This document shows, in pieces, positions 63,027-64,000 of a stretch of 64,000 nucleotides of DNA. The notes under the pieces were generated by a model. That model was not told the DNA's origin. It worked only from the letters and a program-made list of their open reading frames with translations, and made no database searches. The stretch spans positions 245,772 to 309,771 of the forward strand of contig NZ_JARGDK010000004.1 in NCBI RefSeq assembly GCF_029210495.1. Reading direction: 5' to 3'. The DNA comes from Pseudothioclava nitratireducens. Lineage in GTDB: Bacteria; Pseudomonadota; Alphaproteobacteria; Rhodobacterales; Rhodobacteraceae. Every line of letters begins with the position of its first letter. Within the stretch, counting starts at the first letter, position 1. The translations under genes and the position numbers were made by a program.

Positions 63027-63790
63027 GGCGGCACCTGGCAGTGGCTGCGCTTGCGATGGCTTGCGCGCTTTGCGGTCTCACCCCGGGCAAAGCGGCCTCG
63101 CAAGATTTGAACTGCGCCAGCCCCCCCTTCGAGGCGCCGCCCGAAATCCGACAGATGGTCAGCGCGCTGGCACCCGCCTTCGAACAATTCCCGGCCATCG
63201 GCGCCTCGCTTTTTCAGGACTTGCGCGCACTGTGCCTTGCGCCGAACCTCCATGACTCACATGGGTATTTCGAAGCTGACGAACGCCGGATCGTCATCGA
63301 CGCGCGCTTGCCACCGGCGCTGCGCAGCACTGTCCTGATCCACGAGCTGCGCCACCTCCAGCAGCAGGATTTCGGAACCTGCCCCGCGCCGGACCTGTCG
63401 ATGACGCAAAACGCCCGCGCCATCTACGCGATGGAGGCCGATGCGAGCGCGATCAGCCATGTCGTGGCATGGCAGCTTCGCGAGAGCGGGCAAACCGGGA
63501 TGTGGGACGCATTGGCCTCTTACCCGCTACAGGCCGACATTGCAGAGGCATTCGCGCGCGAAATGGCACGATCGGGCGATCCCAGAGCTGCGGCAAGCGT
63601 CGCCTTCGCGCAATGGTATGCACGCGCTGAACGGCGTGAACTTTATTATATCGCGGCCTGCTCCGACTATCTGGAACGTAATGACCGGACTCATCGCCTG
63701 CCAAGCTATGCCAGGCTTACGCCAAATTTCTTCGCCCGGCTGTGCAAGATGCCCGACGGGCACGCCTATAGCTGTGCCGATGCCGGCTGA
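63023..63790 (+). CDS. Exported HEXXH putative metallopeptidase (DUF6782-like)
   Basis: A 255-residue protein with a Sec signal peptide ([18 protein letters not shown], cleaved near KAA). HELRH (residues 107-111) is an HEXXH zinc motif, and [11 protein letters not shown] downstream may supply the third ligand. It resembles the DUF6782 putative metallopeptidases. It is translationally coupled to uvrB (ATGA), though no functional link is evident. Six Cys residues in the mature part suggest disulfides. Confidence 0.78.
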   Translation: MRRHLAVAALAMACALCGLTPGKAASQDLNCASPPFEAPPEIRQMVSALAPAFEQFPAIGASLFQDLRALCLAPNLHDSHGYFEADERRIVIDARLPPALRSTVLIHELRHLQQQDFGTCPAPDLSMTQNARAIYAMEADASAISHVVAWQLRESGQTGMWDALASYPLQADIAEAFAREMARSGDPRAAASVAFAQWYARAERRELYYIAACSDYLERNDRTHRLPSYARLTPNFFARLCKMPDGHAYSCADAG

Positions 63791-63794
63791 CCCC

Positions 63795-63926
63795 TTACCC
63801 CTTGGGATCACTCACCGTCAGCCCCAGCATCCGCCAGACCTGCATGCCGCCGCGATAGTAGAAGATCTTCTCGGCCGGGAAGCCGAGTTCGATCATCTCG
63901 CGCGCGGCGGTGGGCGACTGGCCGGG
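63795..63926 (-). pseudogene. Rhodanese-like domain protein, C-terminal remnant
   Basis: Reading the minus strand up from TAA at 63797-63795 gives a rhodanese-like end (GQSPTAAREMIELGF, then FYYRGGMQVWRMLGL). Upstream the frame meets a TGA at 63938-63936 and the expected Cys-containing active-site loop is absent. The similarity stops near 63925, where a different sequence begins. The gene therefore seems interrupted by an insertion, with only the last 40-odd codons visible. Confidence 0.65.
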
Positions 63927-64000
63927 TAGCGTCCGTCAAGGTGGTGTAATTTCCCAGATGGCCTGAGGTCATGATCAGGCGGCTTTCGTGGTTATGCTGA
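63925..64000. mobile_element. Probable end of an insertion sequence (possibly IS256-family)
   Basis: The sequence from about 63925 (GGTAGCGTCCGTCAAGGTGG) breaks the rhodanese frame. Its reverse complement, with ATTACACCACCTTGACGG, looks like the terminal region of IS256-type elements as I remember them. Only one end lies in the window, so no transposase, inverted-repeat pair or target duplication can be checked. Confidence 0.45.

Overview
The window is from a high-GC alphaproteobacterium of the Rhodobacterales/Rhodobacteraceae type. The evidence is the gene set: a class I PHA synthase with phasin and PhaR, a short ProS without an insertion domain, an HdaA-like DnaA-family protein ahead of ppk/ppx, a PccR-type regulator divergent from pccB, and a choline importer divergent from betIBA. 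Many genes overlap by ATGA. There are no rRNA or tRNA genes, CRISPR array or prophage. The only sign of a mobile element is at the extreme right edge.

Layout. 1-3.9 kb: PHB metabolism (phaZ divergent from phaC-phaP-phaR), carrying a family of equally spaced palindromes that look like PhaR operators. 4-11.6 kb: thrS, a cold-shock gene, lolCD with an ArsC/YffB-like gene, a di-haem cytochrome c peroxidase with an FNR-type promoter, and proS. 11.7-21.1 kb: an outer-membrane-like protein, an AI-2E family permease, hdaA, ppk, ppx, a small exported protein, an EEP-family nuclease/phosphatase and a TerB/J-domain protein. 21.2-34.3 kb: propionate assimilation, with mcm, pccA, pccB and the divergent regulator pccR, interspersed with a sulfotransferase-like gene, a DUF4174 protein, a GT-C-type membrane protein and several small lipoproteins.

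34.4-42.3 kb: a YdcH-like gene with an FNR-type promoter, a secreted SNase-fold protein and the choline-to-glycine-betaine module (betI-betB-betA against choX-choW-choV). 42.3-50.8 kb: EamA and LysE exporters, an orphan phnM, yebC, an SLC13-type permease, ymdB, 5-formyl-THF cyclo-ligase and mgtE. 50.9-55.7 kb: guanine deaminase, a HisN-type phosphatase, a PraR-like XRE regulator, a quinone-oxidoreductase-like gene behind a TTGCAA-rich region and an 11-codon leader ORF, and a Bax-inhibitor-1 family protein. 55.7-64 kb: a GAPDH, a PhoX-like protein with a co-directional di-haem cytochrome, a complex I accessory subunit, uvrB preceded by a hairpin with a G-rich loop, a small secreted HEXXH protein, and a rhodanese-like gene cut by what looks like an IS end.

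The parts connect through carbon storage and short-chain acyl-CoA use. PhaC/P/R/Z store and release hydroxybutyrate. PccA/PccB and Mcm take propionyl-CoA toward succinyl-CoA under PccR. Bet/Cho make compatible solute from choline. The best new leads are regulatory: the PhaR-box family, two promoters with exact class II FNR geometry, the TTGCAA cluster with its leader ORF, and the G-rich-loop hairpin before uvrB. The PhoX plus di-haem cytochrome pair is the least explained protein-level pairing.
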